64,000 nt of DNA from Syngnathus acus (GCF_901709675.1 NC_051088.1:9638193-9702192); one strand, 5' to 3'. Shown: positions 37,901 through 53,100, counted from the first letter of the stretch. Numbers and translations: made by a program. Notes: a model not told the origin generated them from the sequence alone.

Positions 37901-40900
37901 AGTGACAAATTAAAGGGAAAACACTAAAGCTTTGTGGCTAGTTGTTTATTGAGTGCAGATTTTCACCGGGTAACTGAAAGCCTTGATGATAAGTAAAAGA
38001 ACAGCAACAACTCCAAGGCACAAGAAATAATGTAGCATCGCCAAAGATATTTCTGACAGCATAGCACAGTGGATAATACCGCACTCGAAGTGCAGAGCTT
38101 TTGACAGATTTAAAAATAATCTGAAGCTCCAGATTGCTTCCATTTTTGTTTGTCACTCCGTTCATGTGTTAGCTGCAACTTTCTGGTTCGTAGGAGATGA
38201 TGTAAGACATTAGGAATGGCCAGGAGGGGCCAAATGCCTTCCGTGATACCAAAAGCTGTGCAAGTGATGCAAAGAATGAAAATAAGTTCCTCTCGCCGCA
38301 CCTTTATTCCCTCTGCAAATATTTTGTGGAAAATGTTATGTAGTATTTGCATAATTTCTTTGACAAACTGACCAACAAACCCGTGCTTCTCAATGATGCT
38401 TTTTCAGTCATACGACACCTAATTTCATGGAAATTGGTCAAGTAATTGCTGAGGATTTTAAAACATGACTGTTTACAACGAGCAAGTCAAAGTACTGCTG
38501 TATTTACATTGTCCTCTGACGGCGTCAATGATGAATTACATTGCATGGAATTAACATCAATTCTCTGTGTAACGGAAGAACTGAAAGCGTTTTTGATTGT
38601 GTTTCGGTTCGCCGCAGCTCTGTGACCACAAGCAATTTAGAATCAATCAAATCTATCATTCTTTGAACTATTTCACGGCAGAAATGCATGTGTGCATGGC
38701 CATCATCCAACAGACTGCTCCCACGTAGTTCTCAAAGGCCTCAAAAACGATCTGTTGCTCACAGGCCTGGGGCGCCGCGAGAAAGGTTTCCAAAGATGAC
38801 TGGCTGGAGTGGTTGAGACGCTTGAGTGTTGTCCTCCTGAAGGAGTCTTCCTCTCCAGCGCTGCGATCGTGTTGGTCGTTGGCTCAAACCTACATCCCAC
38901 TGGCCAGGTACACCACCGCATTAGTCATCCACAGACTAAAGTCTTAGAACACCTGTCCTGGCAAAAGATACAGACAGGAACTGGAGATGGAAGAAAATGT
39001 GGTGTTGATCTCCTGTTTGCACAAAGATTTTAAGTTCATCATCTGCCATTGATCCATGAAAAAAAGCCTTCCATAAAGTGCTCCCACAAAGGAAGCATAG
39101 ACTATCCAAAATGGCATCAAAAGTTAAGATTCGGCATGAAGAATGGTGTCTAATTAACCCCTGATTAATCTGACAGTTCATGAAGGGCTGTGACTTTTGT
39201 CCATCTGGGTTGTCTGACGCTATAAAATTCCCTGTTACTTCTGTAAGAATTAGAATTTAACAAGCTGTTATTTGTCCCAGAATAATGGAAAACAGAATTG
39301 CTCACTTTGTAGCGCTTGTATTATGAATAGCTAGCCCTGAGCATAGCAAAAAAAAAAAAAAGGCAAATGTTGTGAATCTGTGTACTGGTTGCAAGCACTA
39401 GTAGCTTCCAGATGTGACCAAATGACTGTAAATTTGAAGCAGATTGTGCTTGGTTAATCAGTGCGTTCGTAAGGTACTTGAAAGACCGTGTCCTCCTATG
39501 ACAACTCCAAGTGAATGTGTTTTGAACATTTTGTGCATCTCTGTCCATAGGGACCTTTTCAATGCGGCTTTCCTTTCCTGTTGGTCCGAGCTAAGTGAAG
39601 ACCAGCAGGATGAGCTCATTCGCAGCATCGAGCTAGCGCTCACGTCGCAGGACATCGCGGAAGTCACGCAGACGCTACTCAACCTGGCAGAGTTCATGGA
39701 GCACAGTGACAAGGTCGACATTGAGCAGTAAACTCCCAAACCTTACCGGTGTAATTAAAAGGCGGGATAAGAGAGGTTATATATTGGGTGAACTTTCAGA
39801 TGTGTTTTTGGACATGTGTCGTTTGAAAGAGTCCTCTGAAAATTTCCTAGTGTAAAATCCTCTTGCAGAATATTATTGTACACGTAAGGTCATTGTGAAA
39901 TTACATTTGTCAGTAGTTTACATGTACATAAGCCTTCATCTGGCAAAACTGGTCAACTAGCTCATCAGTGCATAGGAGTGAGTTGATGTAGAGCAACTTC
40001 CTCGGCTGACTTTGCTTGTTTTGAAATAAATTCTTATCTTTTTCAGGGGCCTCTGCCATTGAGAGATGACAATGGCATCGTGCTGCTCGGTGAAAGAGCT
40101 GCCAAATGCCGCGCCTACGCCAAAGCTTTGCATTATAAAGAGCTGGAGTTTCAAAAAGGTCCTTCGCCTCTCATCCTGGAATCTCTTATCAGGTAGGAGG
40201 TTGAAATTCATTTCCTAATTGAAATTGCCTGTGAATGCTGAGAAGTTCGCAGGGCGACCAAAGTGCCTACAACGCAGTTGAATTAAGGAGTGGTTAGTAT
40301 AAACATATCACAGCACAGACTTCTGCCAAAGCTAAAACTAAAGATTTATTACCGGAACTGCTAAGATCTAATATCTTCATTTCCTTAATTTCCTCTATGT
40401 GATTAACAAAGCACATCAATCTAATGGCAAAAGGGAGGTGACGAGTCATACAGATCCCATTTTTTTTTTCTGGAGGCAAGACAACAAAATGTAACAAGAT
40501 CTTGCATAAGCATAACAAATTATCACCATATCTGATGCAATTTCTCAGCAATATAAGCTTCACATTAATTGGTTTTTCCATCGATTTTTTAACTCACTTG
40601 TACTACAACTTGAATTCCTGAAGGATATTCCTGGTTCTATTTAATGGTTTGTGGAACGTCTTTCTGTTTTTAATGACATATTAGTGATTGTGAATATTCT
40701 GATTGTATGTCAATTTAAAGTACATTTAGGTAACTTGCTTTAGTAACATTGAGAACTTAGAGGCCAGTTTCACATCTCTTTTGTATTGATTGTTCCCTAC
40801 TAGTTAAGCACAGTTATTGTCAGAAAAATCAAGTTTGACAGGTGACTTAGACAGAGGCCAACTGTTAATTTCTGATAAAAAATGAGAAAATCAAAATACA

Positions 40901-43900
40901 ATACACATGACCCCGCCATGACCTTTCAATTTAATTCGTCATGTTTTCCACCTCCTTTGTATTTGCATTATTTCTTCGTTTTTGAAATGGCGTGCAGAAA
41001 AGCTGTTTTCCAGGCATCTAATTGGACATTTGCCCCTTTTTTTTCCATCTATGGGTGTCTGGCCCGGTTTCTCAGGGGTCTGTTTTCATTTTCCTGGGAG
41101 CCTTGATGATGATGAATGACGGGAGCAGGCACTCTAGTGTTTGCAATATCCCCATCTGGTTCTCACCTATCCAGAATTTCCCATTTATTCAAGAAAGCAC
41201 AGGCTGGTGTGTAAAAAGCACAATGAAAAGTGTCTCTAATGAGTTGTGACTTTATTGAAAGAAAGAAAGAAAAAAAAAAACCCTCCCATGCGATATCTGA
41301 TCGTCGTTCTGATCAAAGGCAACATGCTGCTGCGCAAATAAGTGATTAGTCACGGTTTGTGTTAACGACCTTCTGGTTACTGTAGAAGTTGTTGATTTTA
41401 TTCTGTCACGTGGATCCTTTTGGTAGAATTTGAACATCTTTGTTGCTCCTTGGTGTCAATTTTGACTAAGTTTGATTCTTTGCCCTATAAAGGGTTACAT
41501 TTACATGGCTATATTTCTAGGCCCTCCAGCCATGGCTCATTTCAGACATCTTCAGATATCTTTGTATCCTTATCCTGAACTGCAGAGGTATGCTGTTCAT
41601 TGCGCATGTTCCATCTCCACTATAATGATCAAAGTCGGCAATGTTATATAGGGCAATGGGCTGCATGATCTGAACCACATGTTAATAATAAATGTCTAGC
41701 TTATAATGCTTGTGGGCACAATGGAAATAGTTGGAAATGGAATTTAAAATGAGGTTTACGTTGATCTGATTATTTTTCTTTTTTAGAAGGCTGCAATTCA
41801 TGATGAAAACGTCATTTACAGTAGCCATCCAGTCTGCTCTTTTATTTTTCTAGTATTTTTTCAAGCCAAAATACAGTAACATTTCCTCAGCATGGCACAA
41901 CTAAATTGAGTGCCCCACATGATGCTAAATGAATTCAACATATTTGTTAGAAAACCTTGTACTTCAAAATAGAGTAATCCCTCGCCACATCGCGGTTCGA
42001 TTATCGCGGCCCATCGCTAACATTTCCGACCCCATCTGGTCTCCTGTACAGATAGACGTTGAATCTTTCATTGTACATGTTTTTGAGATGGCTGGCTCTT
42101 GAATGTATATTGGACGGAATAGCAGGCTGATAAAATGACAGACCCACCCCAGATGCAGTTCATATACAGTACAGTGCGAATGTATTTTTGGTCCAACCTA
42201 GTCTAGCCAATTATATAATTGATGTGACTCGGAAAAGTTTACATTATTATCGTTTTCCACAATGTTTTTGAAGTTTAATGACTTTCGTAGAATTGGATTA
42301 GCGAGTCTTCCACCACATTCCAAAGGTCTTTTGGTGGACTTTATTCCACCTGTACATTCTTCCAAAAGGGAGGGGATACCATTACAGCCTGATTTAGATG
42401 TAAACCTAACTTAATGTGGCACCTTGTAAGCTGACAAGCCTACTACATATTTCCCAGAGGCAGGAGCTTCTTTTGAATGTTTTTGTTTTGGAATAGTATC
42501 AGTGCTTTAACAAACTTATTGATGAAAACATAGCAAAATAAACCCATGAAGCATGTTTCTTGATGACAGAATAGTGTATTGTGGGTGGTCTTCATTCCTG
42601 TGGTAGCAACCTTAGGACCTTATGTCAGGTGGTCAGAGTCAGAGGTCAGTAACTCAAAGCAAATAGGTTTGGTATGAATGGTGAGAATACTATATTATGC
42701 TTTGAGTGAGTCACGTTTCAAATTTAATTGTAAGGCATGTCATTTCGTTTAAAAAATATTTTTATTTTCTGTCACATAAAAACGGCATACTTAAAGCTCT
42801 GTACACATTTCACAAATGACACATTTCAGACATCAATAGTTGGTTTTAAAATAAAATGCTGCACAAATAAAATATATTTGGCCCTATTCTAACAATTGAA
42901 ACAAAAGGGTTTTACCCATTCATGAAATAAATTTTATCCATCTTGACGTATCTTTGCTACTGATCAAGTAGCAAAAAAATGCTTTCTTGATATTTGCAAG
43001 TATAAATGAGTCATAATCCAGCCACCCATGTGGTACAGTGGGAAAAAAAGAGCATATATTTAAGAGTTAAAAAATGCAATATTTTACTGATCAATATATT
43101 AAACACAACTACAATTTACAACCACACCCAAATACCATCAAAACATTCAACTGACTTAAACCTAATCAGGCCAAAAACAAATAAATTGACTTCTTTTGGC
43201 AACTGCGGGAAAGCCATCATTTGGCTGATGGTGTATAAGTTGAGATCTCATGGGATCTTGATCAAGGATGTACATCTGTAGAAATTATGGCTGGAAATTT
43301 ACTGGCCGGACCTTCATCTCCACCTTTTTGAGGGAGTAATTGGGACCATGCCATCCATACCAAGTGATCCCATCTGTGCTCTTCATGTGCTCACCGTAGC
43401 GGTAAAAGACTCCATTCAAGTTTGAGTCGGTGCAGCAGTTGTACCAGTAACCACCTACAAAGAGATGACATTGAGTTGAGACAATGAACATTCATGTTAA
43501 GTCATTTGGCAGTCTCTATAAAACTGTCATTGTTCCGTTATTTGAATTACCTTTGCGTAATGAAGCGCAGTTATCGACACACTTGTCATTGTCTTTGTTG
43601 AGGGTGCTGAAGTTGGTATTGTTATGGTAGCGCAGGGAATCTCCAGCATTGCCTCTATAGTGGGCAAGGAAAAGCCTGTAGCTGTTGAGCTCATTGGCCA
43701 CGGTGAAAAGGCCATACTCAGCATAACGAGTCTCTCCTTCCCAGTCCTGCGTTTGAAATGTTTAATTGAAGCATAATCATTTTTTTGCACTCATACTGGT
43801 GGTTATAAAAACATTTTATGCATGGTTTTATGTTTTTTTTTTCTTCTTCTTAAAAGGGTCTAGACCTGGCATTGCCAGCACCTACCTCCATCTCAATCCT

Positions 43901-46900
43901 TAGCACACTGGGCTGCCTTGTTAGACGGAATATGTGGTCATTGCCAAGCCAGAAGTCTCCGCGGATGGATCCAAATCCGCTTTTGTACTGCTTCCAGTCA
44001 CGGTTAAATGACGTCAGACCAACTTTACGCCTCTGGATAAGAGTCCAGCCGCCTCCGTTTGTCTCCATATCACAGAACACCTAAAAACGATTTTCAGTAT
44101 GTCTTACCAGAGTGAAAATCCAAACATTCATCATGCTCTACCTGAATGATAAAGTTAGAGAACACCAAATACAGAAAACCTCAGTATTACTCACACTTAG
44201 CTCAGGGGTTCCCAGGAACTCGTCTTTCGGAAGTTTGTACTCTCCAGAGATCTTATAGTTCTTGGTGTAGAGTGATGAACAGTCATATATGGCATCTGGA
44301 TAAAAGAACATTGTCAGTCAACCTTCCCAAACAATTAAAAGCTAAATATGCATCCGGTAGTTCTTTCTCTTTCTCCCCTGCATCACTGTGTAGTAGTGTA
44401 AAAGAAGTAGGGATGGATTCCTCTGATATCTTCTAACAGGTCTCTAATGAAGTCTTAAATTTAGCCCAATCTAAGTCCCTTTCCTGCTCTGTGCTCTTGT
44501 CAAATTTGGTCGAGTTGTCCTGTTCTCTTTCGTAGTGACCCTTGTCAGACTACATGGTCAAGTTACTGAAATAATAAATGATGTCATGCCTGGTTTACTT
44601 CGCTGTGGCAGGCAGCACTGATTAGTGTTGTTTTAACACTGAAACGGCTTTGACAGGTCAGATTGACAGTTGTCAGACTTTACAGTTCCAATTAAAGGAT
44701 TTTGTCTAGATATAGAGAAGGGTAATTAATGATTTTCTCAGGTATGTTTGCAAAGATACCGCCTGATGGTGGATGATCATTGGAGGTGGGTTAAAATAGT
44801 AGCAATGCAAAGAGATTCTAACAAACATTTTAAAATACTTCTATTTGGACTCTACAATAGAAGCATGGATACTCACCTGATGTTGTCTGTGGAGCGGACT
44901 GCAGAGACTGAAGCTGCATGATTTCCACGCGGTTGTTAATTTCAGAGTACTTGCTCTCGGCCTCTGTGACCCTGGCTTCCTGCTGGCGGTTTTGCTTGTC
45001 CAGGTCTATGATTTGCCTCACGACGTTCATCAAGTCTGCCTCCTGCTTGCGACTCAGTTCCCCGAGGAGACTGGTCAGGTTGGCCACTTGAACCTTAAGA
45101 GAACGCACCTCATCGCAGCACTGAGCCTTGCTTGGCTTTGGTGGTTTCAATGTCTTCCTGGGATTCTGAGCCCAAGTTCCCGCCACCAGAAGAATGGTGA
45201 CTGCCACAATGCTGAGATTGACTTTTGACATATTGAAAGAAATTGTTCTATAGTTTGACTCTGGTTGTTCCGAATTGCTTTTGGAGCCCAGACGCAATCA
45301 GTGGAGTTGTGGTCGCTCAGTCGCTCTTCTTTGAATGGCAGCTCACTTGTGTTTCCTCAATGAAGACCTCCTCTCGAGGAGCATCTTAAATATTTGCATG
45401 TGGTTCCTCCCCCTTCTCCCATGCTCAACCCCCTGGATGTAAGGCTTCTCTCATCCCTGTCCCTCTACTTTTCCTTCAAATTTACTTTCACTCATTCGAC
45501 AGAAGCTGTACTCACAATCTGCTTGGTGTTTTTTCTTCTTCTGGAATGTAATGTTTTTTTCGTTTTCCTCTTTTCCTTTTTCCATTTTTTTTTTTTTACT
45601 TTGTTCTAAATAATTACAGGGAAGGTTGGTGAAGTGCTAATAGTTGGTCATTTACTTACTCGTGAATCCTTTAAAGTCACCGATGTGTGTCAAGCTCTGT
45701 ATGGAAAAATGTGATGAATTTGCCTTCCCGTATGTCCTCATTTGCCTGTATGTTTACAAGCGCGCAGTTTTCCCTTGGAAACAGCACACTTAAACACAGC
45801 TACCCTCTAACTTGTCTCATGAGACGCTGCATGCTCACTAAATGACCTTACCTGCTGCTTCTTTACCAGATTTTGGCCCTTTGTTTAGTCACTTTGGATC
45901 ACCTTTGAAGCTAATTGCATTTTCCCCAATCTGGTGGCTGACATAGTCCTGTAATTACAAAATGCTCACTGGAGGCTTTTCTGTCACTACATATACCGAA
46001 AGATGTTTTGGTATGAAGCAGTGACCCCACTGGAGCTAAGCTGTCAGCAGAACACTCATGGGTTCAATTTCATGGGGTGAAAAAAAAGCAGCAGATTCTT
46101 ATTCAACATTTTAAATTACATAACGGTTATTAACTTAACCCCATCCTCACAATCCTTTAAGGAATCCAATTTTTTTTTTATTCTGATACAATATCATCCA
46201 ATTATGAGTATGGCTTCCTCACTTGCAAACAATTATGTTTGAACCAGTGGCTTGTTGAGGCCTCTAGAGTTTTTATGGTCTCTGCTTCTTCCGACATAGA
46301 AAGACCAGATTCCTTGAAGGCTTCAGTTGCTCGTAGGCGTATGTGTATCGCTACGTGTCAAGCCTTAGTTGACTGGCAGTCTACCCCACCTCTTGTGCAA
46401 AATCACCTAGGATTGATTACAAGCTCTCTGTGACCCTGTATGGGTTAAGCTGTATCAATATTGGAGGGATATCAAAGCTAAACATAACATTTGAGCAAAA
46501 TGGTTTTCATCAAATCTTAGGTTGGAAATTGAAGTAGGCTTCTTTTCTCAAAATTGCCAGAAAATTAGTAGTCATTTTAAACGTCGATCTAACATTGTAG
46601 TCTAATAGCCAGCTCAGTGGCCTAGTGGTAGAGTGTCCGCCCTGAGACTGGAAGGTTGTGGGTTCAAACCCCGGCCGGGTCATACCAAAGACTATAAAAA
46701 TGGGACCCATTGCCTCCCTGCTTGGCACTCAGCATTAAGGGTTGGAATTGGGGGGTTAGATCACCAACTGATTCCCGAGCGTGGCACCGCTGCTGCTCAC
46801 TGCTCCCCTCTCCCCCAGGGGATGGATTAAAATCACACGGGGATGGGTTAAATGCAGAGGACAAATTTCATCACAACCAGGTGTGTGTGTGACGATCATT

Positions 46901-47145
46901 GGGACTTTTTTTTATTTTTATTTTTTTTTTAATTATTTGCTCCATCAACCTCAGTTTTACTGCTAAGATATCACAATTTCTATTGGTAGACATAGCAGTG
47001 CCACCCACACATCTCGCAGTGGAAACACCAGTCACATGAGAATAATTAATTTGCTAATAGGACTGACTTGAGATCTGCTCAATTCATTCAGAACACTGTC
47101 TGGTGATCTGGTCTGCAGAGTTCATATTTGGCAAAAGTGTTTGTG

Positions 47146-47182
<37 letters not shown>

Positions 47183-50100
47183 GGGGCAAATTAGTTTGAT
47201 TAAAATGGACCAACATATGCTAGTTTAAAGGACCCTCTGGAATAAATACGAGATGAATTACTGTCACCTTGCATTGGGCCCGATTTTAAAAAAAAAATAA
47301 ATAAAATAAAAAATAAAATAAAAAATACAGAAATGAAAAAACATTGGAAAAAATGCAATAAATGATCTGCTACCTAGTTGAACCTTTTGACTTTCTCTTA
47401 AATGAACTATACAACCATAGTATTTTCCATGTGCTTGGAGACTATACTGTATGAATACACTGGGGGTATTGTGCAGCTCTGAGTGGCTGACTTCATTCCT
47501 TGGCAGACCTTCAGATGTCCTGGTGGCCTAAGCTAGCGATGACTGCCAGGTGCTATCTGTTATACATCAAATGCAAGCCACTACATCGGCTAACCATTTA
47601 CCACCCTCCAAACCAGTAGCTCAGACAAACATCCTGCGCAAATAGAGCATAGAGTAGCCACAATTCTCAAAAGTATTCCCAGTGGTTTAAATGAGGACAT
47701 TTTCTATGTCGCACAGAAACTTAATGGCCATTGGACATGAAACAAAATGTTTAGGGTTGCCATTTTTTCTGTGTGAGGGTGAACTGTAAATCTTTTGCTA
47801 TTTATTATGATATCAATAAGTTGCATAGAATTTCCACAAAAACCCTCCTGAGAATATTGCTAATACGCAACCAAATCCAGACTCCCCCCCCCCCCCACAC
47901 ACACGCACACAGTATCAACAGCGTTCCAATGAGGTCACTTCCATTTTTTTAAGGGGTGGGGCCACCAGAGACACTTTGTTCTGCCGGCCCTTTAACCTGA
48001 AGGTGACGAGCCCAGGAAACATGGTGTGCTCTGGTCTCCCAGTTGGTGATAGTGTTTCAATAGTTTCTCCAGCTGAAAGCACAACATGCTTGAGGCAACA
48101 TAACAGAAGAAAAACAGAAACCGTTCCCTGTTGCCTTTCTGTTCTCAGTGTTAGAAAGGACTAAATGTTATCCCATTTAGTAGAATCAGTTTGGTAAAAG
48201 AACATGCCGAATAGCTTTATGGTGTCAGAGGTCAAACGTCAGCCACTCCCAAGACACTTTTAAGTGTGCGATCCAACTGGTGTTTTGTTTTGGCTGTAAC
48301 ACACCTGCAATCCTTGTGAGGGTAAAGCCATTTAGATAATGGATGGCTGGAAAAAACGGTCATAACTCTAGTATGGAGTTGGTGGGTATAGTTTCACAGT
48401 CTGGGTTGGGAATGACGTAAGATCCCTTATCAGCATCAAATTGGTTTATCCTTGATCCATATGTACAAATGTCCATCCATCAGTTCTCTGAGGCACTATT
48501 CTCACTCCTCTCATGGGTGTGCTTTAGCCTATTCCAGCTGTCTTTGGACGAGAGGTGGGGTGACCCTCAACTGATCGTCAGCCAATCACAAATGTAAAAA
48601 GATCAGAATTATTTAACTTTTCTTGCGTGAATACCTGGACTGTACTTTTAATGGCCCTGTATTAATTTCTGGAGTTTGCATTCCCAGTCCCCAGTTGATT
48701 TTTGTTGTTGTTTTTATTCCATTTAGGGTTAGATGAGCATTTGGCTTCCCTCGTAGATCTACGACCAAGTGGATTTCTTTCAAATTAGATTAGGCCCAGT
48801 AGTGAGGTATGGCATTCCTCTTTGTTAGCTTTGCATACGTTACAGGATTTACAATTAGATGAGCGCGTTGTTGTACTTTCTTCCATTTTCTTTTTCTTTT
48901 CTTCCAGGTTTACTCAAAAACTTTTGATTGAAAAATAATCAAATGTATAAAATCAACTGATAATTAAGTCTATCAAAGGTTTGTTTATAGGTAGTCCTTG
49001 CATTAATGGTGGAAAGCAAGATAATTTTTGATGATTTATTTTATTTTACTGTAAGTGTACTGTACACCACTTTTTCCTCGATATTTGAGGGGCAAAGGTA
49101 GAGCAAAGGCCAGTTTTAGTAATCAGAAGGGAATTAAATAGTCAGAGTCACTGAATCTGAAAAGTAAATATTTTTATTCAATGAAGAAAAACCAACTTTA
49201 GTCCCAATATTTTTCTATGCAGTCTGAAATTGTCCTTTTTGAACCTAATGGTCTCTCAGGTTTCTTAAATTTGTTTACATTCTGAAGTCAATTGCCGGGC
49301 CATTCCTCCTTACAACTGGTATCCGTTTTCATCTTGTCTTTTCGTGGAGAACTCGCTTGCCAATAATCCTGAAGGAATTCACCGTCCAAGTAATTCAATT
49401 TTGCATACACGGCACATTTTCGAAACTTGCTCTAACAGTTAATTACTCTGAATTTGGTCTTGGCAGAGCTCAACCCTTGGCCGTCACCTCCAACGGCCTC
49501 ACCTTTTAAAGTCTTGAAGGTCTGTCCTTACGAAATCGTTAAGATGGGGAACATGATGTTAGAGTCTTGTCATATGGATGTGTTTAGACTGCATGTGTCC
49601 TGGAAGCTGGCAGCCAGATGGTCTTAGCTGTGGGCCAGTTAAATCTCCAGGGTCCATAGAAGAGAAGATTCTTATCCACAGTTGTCTCCTCTAATGAAAA
49701 CCCACATCTGGGCAATTTTAGCATACCTTAACTGCTTCTGTGTTGCACAGCATGGATGCCCAGTAGAAATATTTAATGTGCACAATGCCTTTTGTTTTAC
49801 ACAAGATGTATTTCTTTTCTGAAAACACCATTGATAAAGAAGACAATGTTATTGCAAGTTCGGATTCAAGGCTCCATATTAACCCCTTACTATTCCTGTT
49901 GTTCGCTGCCCCTGCAAATATGATTGGATCTGAAAATGTTCGGCATTAATATATCAAATTATCATGGTTATTGCTGAGCACACAAAGGTCTGCCAACCTC
50001 TTTTTCAGTTTGATCATGTGATATGCCACATTTTTTTCATATTCTCATTATTTCGTTTATTATTTTCTCATTTGATTATGTAGCATCAATATATTTCGTG

Positions 50101-53100
50101 GTGGATATTTTTGTATGATTACCATCCTAGGAGTGATCAAAATAATCTGTATCAAGAAAAACAGTTTTACAAATCCTGGTTCTTTTTTGTTGAAAACAAA
50201 AAATAGGTGCTGATAACTCCATGAAGGTTTACAATTTGGTGTTTGTCTTTTTTTGTTTTGTTTTTATTCTGCACCCACTGCTAAACATGTGCTTTCCGAT
50301 TAATATGCTGGTGAATAATCTTTTCAGACTTCAGAGTCTAGTTACATTGCTCATAGTGGCTACATTTGGTTTCTATTCAAGTCAACTCCTGGTGTGCATA
50401 TTAATTGTACCTGTCACGCATTCACATCTGCACCAGCAGCTTTAGATCATTTGCTGTGGTCACATGCAGAGCCATTTCATCACATCGGGACCTCAACTGT
50501 GTGAACTGTCAAAAGTAATTTCTGACAAATATGCTCAGGTAGCCCTCATCGACTGTCCTCAGGAACTCCACTGCATACCAGCATTTATCACACGCTTCAT
50601 TTTACAGACATATTGGTTGTGGCCGCTCATGGCTTTTCCCATTAAGGAAATACAGTGCAGTTGCCCTTCACAGGAGTGTTTCCAGATGTTGTTCAGTTCT
50701 GGGTGCTCACACCGGACTTGCGGTGAAAGATAACGTACACATACACACAAGTGTGGCAGATGTCAGTCACTCTGTTTATTTCAACAAAATCCACTTTACA
50801 TACCATTGCCACGATAGAATTGCTCAAGTTTCCGAGTAACCTGTGGGTTCAGAGGATTAACAAATACATAGTCTCATCAAGTGCAAAAGGTTCATGTTAA
50901 GAATAAATGCTGACTAGAAGTGCAGCCATTGATTGACAATTGATTGATTATCAAATTATTCAATAATTATGGATTCTAATTAATGAATCTTCATTGCTTT
51001 TTTATTTCGAGATTGTCTGCTTGCAAAACTATTATATAATCATCATAAACTATTTTATAATGATGTACTTCTTGTACCGATTAATTGCATATCTGTTTGT
51101 TTCAATAGGAAATATTAATTTAGTTTGCAATCATTTTGATTTAAGAGCAGATTCACTGAGCAAATTAATTCTGCAACCCAAGGTTCCACACTGTACTTCC
51201 TCATGTGAAATGATGTAATGACATTACCTCATTACCTCATACATCATAGCTTGTGCTTTCTATTTTTGACCATTCTGTCAATAGTAAATATGCAATGCTT
51301 TGAATTTGAAATATGACAACAAATCTTAATGTACATTTTATCGATAACCTATACTTATCGTTGAAGCTTTGACTCCCATTTTATGAAAAGCAAAAAGCAT
51401 CTGATTCCAAAAATTCCACAAATACAACATTTGTGTGAAAATTTCTCTGAAAGCCCCTGTGTGTCTTCTTTTTGGTTTTATTTCCCAGTATCAACAATAA
51501 ATTGCAGCAGCCAGAAGCCGCATCTGGTGTGTTGGAGTATGCCATGAAACATTTTGGTGAGCTGGTAAGTATTTTTTTTATAGTTGACATTGCATTTTCA
51601 ACACTTGGCAGTGGATGTAGGTAATTCTCACCATTACCTTATCAACACCAGCATACATTCTCATAATGAAATACAATGTTCATGAAATGTACAGTGGGTG
51701 GTCTTGTGTCTGCTTACACCTCTTTAGGGGGTAGCCTTGGTCATTCTAGCTGCATATCTGCAGAACACCTTGTTCTGAAAATACAGCATGTAGGAAACCC
51801 ACTTACTCTTCTGACTTGTCTTGGGGGGGAGTATTTTCCCACTTATAAAGACTACAATTTAGAAAGTGCACACATTATCAAATGAATTAAAGAATTCTGA
51901 TATATTTTCAGAAAATGTGCATTCCCTCATGTTGCAGCTTTTGCTTTTGATTTATCACACTAAATAAACCACTAAAGTGATTTCAGAATGGTGTTGGAGA
52001 CAACAGTTAGTGATGGCAATATAAACTTAGACTATGGTCTCGTGTAAAAAGTGCAATGACAGCACAGTTTAACCGTGATTGAAAAAAACAGATTTCGAAG
52101 GTACGTAGTTACTGTGTCGAAAGAGTATGAATAGAAACACAAATCATAGGGTGCCACGAAAAAACAGGCTGAGGAACAATGTTTAAAGTCCCAGATGAGC
52201 AATTCTTGCAGGCTTTTGTACACATGCCTCGAAAAAAGACACAGCAAGATAAAAATGCCTTGTAAGGTGTATTACTAAGATTGTATCTTGTCCTACATCT
52301 CGTGTTTGAGCTTTGACGCAAAAAGTAAGACTGAATTTGTAATACAGCGGTCCAAACAATGCTATTATAACACTTTTACCACTTTTTGATTAGGAAATCC
52401 AAGCCACTTGGTATGAGAAGCTCCATGAGTGGGAAGATGCTTTGGTGGCATACGATAAGAAGATCGACATGAACAAAGAGGATCCAGAGCTCATCCTGGG
52501 CAGAATGCGCTGCTTAGAGGCACTGGGAGAATGGTATGTGATTATTTATATCTTTAGTTTGACAGAAATGCTATTCTCTCGCTACTCTAGCCTTTCAGCT
52601 GTGTCCTTAAATACTTATGGTGAATTCATCAACCATCTCCTATTTCTTTTATTTTATTTTTTATCCTGTGTAGGACTGTGTGGGAGTCAATGTGGTGTGA
52701 ATACGCTACTCATGCCCGTGAGCGCTGCCTTAGCAGCCTTTTCCAAATCTGTCTCGACAAAACTCCCTTTGACGGAGGTGAAAAGATTGAAAAAATTTTC
52801 CTTTGAGTAGACTGAAGTACTGTAATTCAATCCGGAAAGAATGAACGGAGAGCCAACCCTGGTTAGAGGTGCAGCAACTCTACTGAAAGTTCACCATAGT
52901 GACGGCTGGCCCTCAAAAAGCATTCTTTGGGAAAATGACAGTCATGTCAAAAAGATCCAAACGCTGTATGCGGAGGCTAGTTATTGAAATTCTGACACTT
53001 AACAGATGGCAATCGACTTATGTAACTGCTCTGGTGTGATTGTTGTCAGTGGTGTCATTTTGGGAAATGATATGATATTTATTTAGCAAGAAAATGATTT

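Larger units (their letters stand above)
40193..51488 (+). other. mtor: mtor intron 28 (hosts angptl7)
   Basis: At 11.3 kb this is the largest complete intron in the window. It contains angptl7 in antisense (43285-45231), a SINE (46608-46930), a TG repeat (47146-47180), A-rich and C-rich simple repeats (47288-47330, 47884-47898), SINE relics (48313-48350, 48471-48593) and a possible transposon end at 41970-42030. Outside these I see no coding exon. Confidence 0.85.

Noticed and set aside
45232-45297. 22-residue in-frame N-terminal extension of angptl7
   Set aside because: The extended frame opens with TTG, not ATG, and the first ATG (45231) is followed at once by a good signal peptide.
46608-46680. 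Functional tRNA gene
   Set aside because: Boxes A and B are good, but the body continues directly into SINE sequence and there is a second copy of the whole unit, so this is a SINE head.
46633-46892. Several 60-85 codon ORFs shared between 46.6 kb and 55.6 kb
   Set aside because: They are both strands of the same SINE, not genes; the two loci match because the element is repeated.
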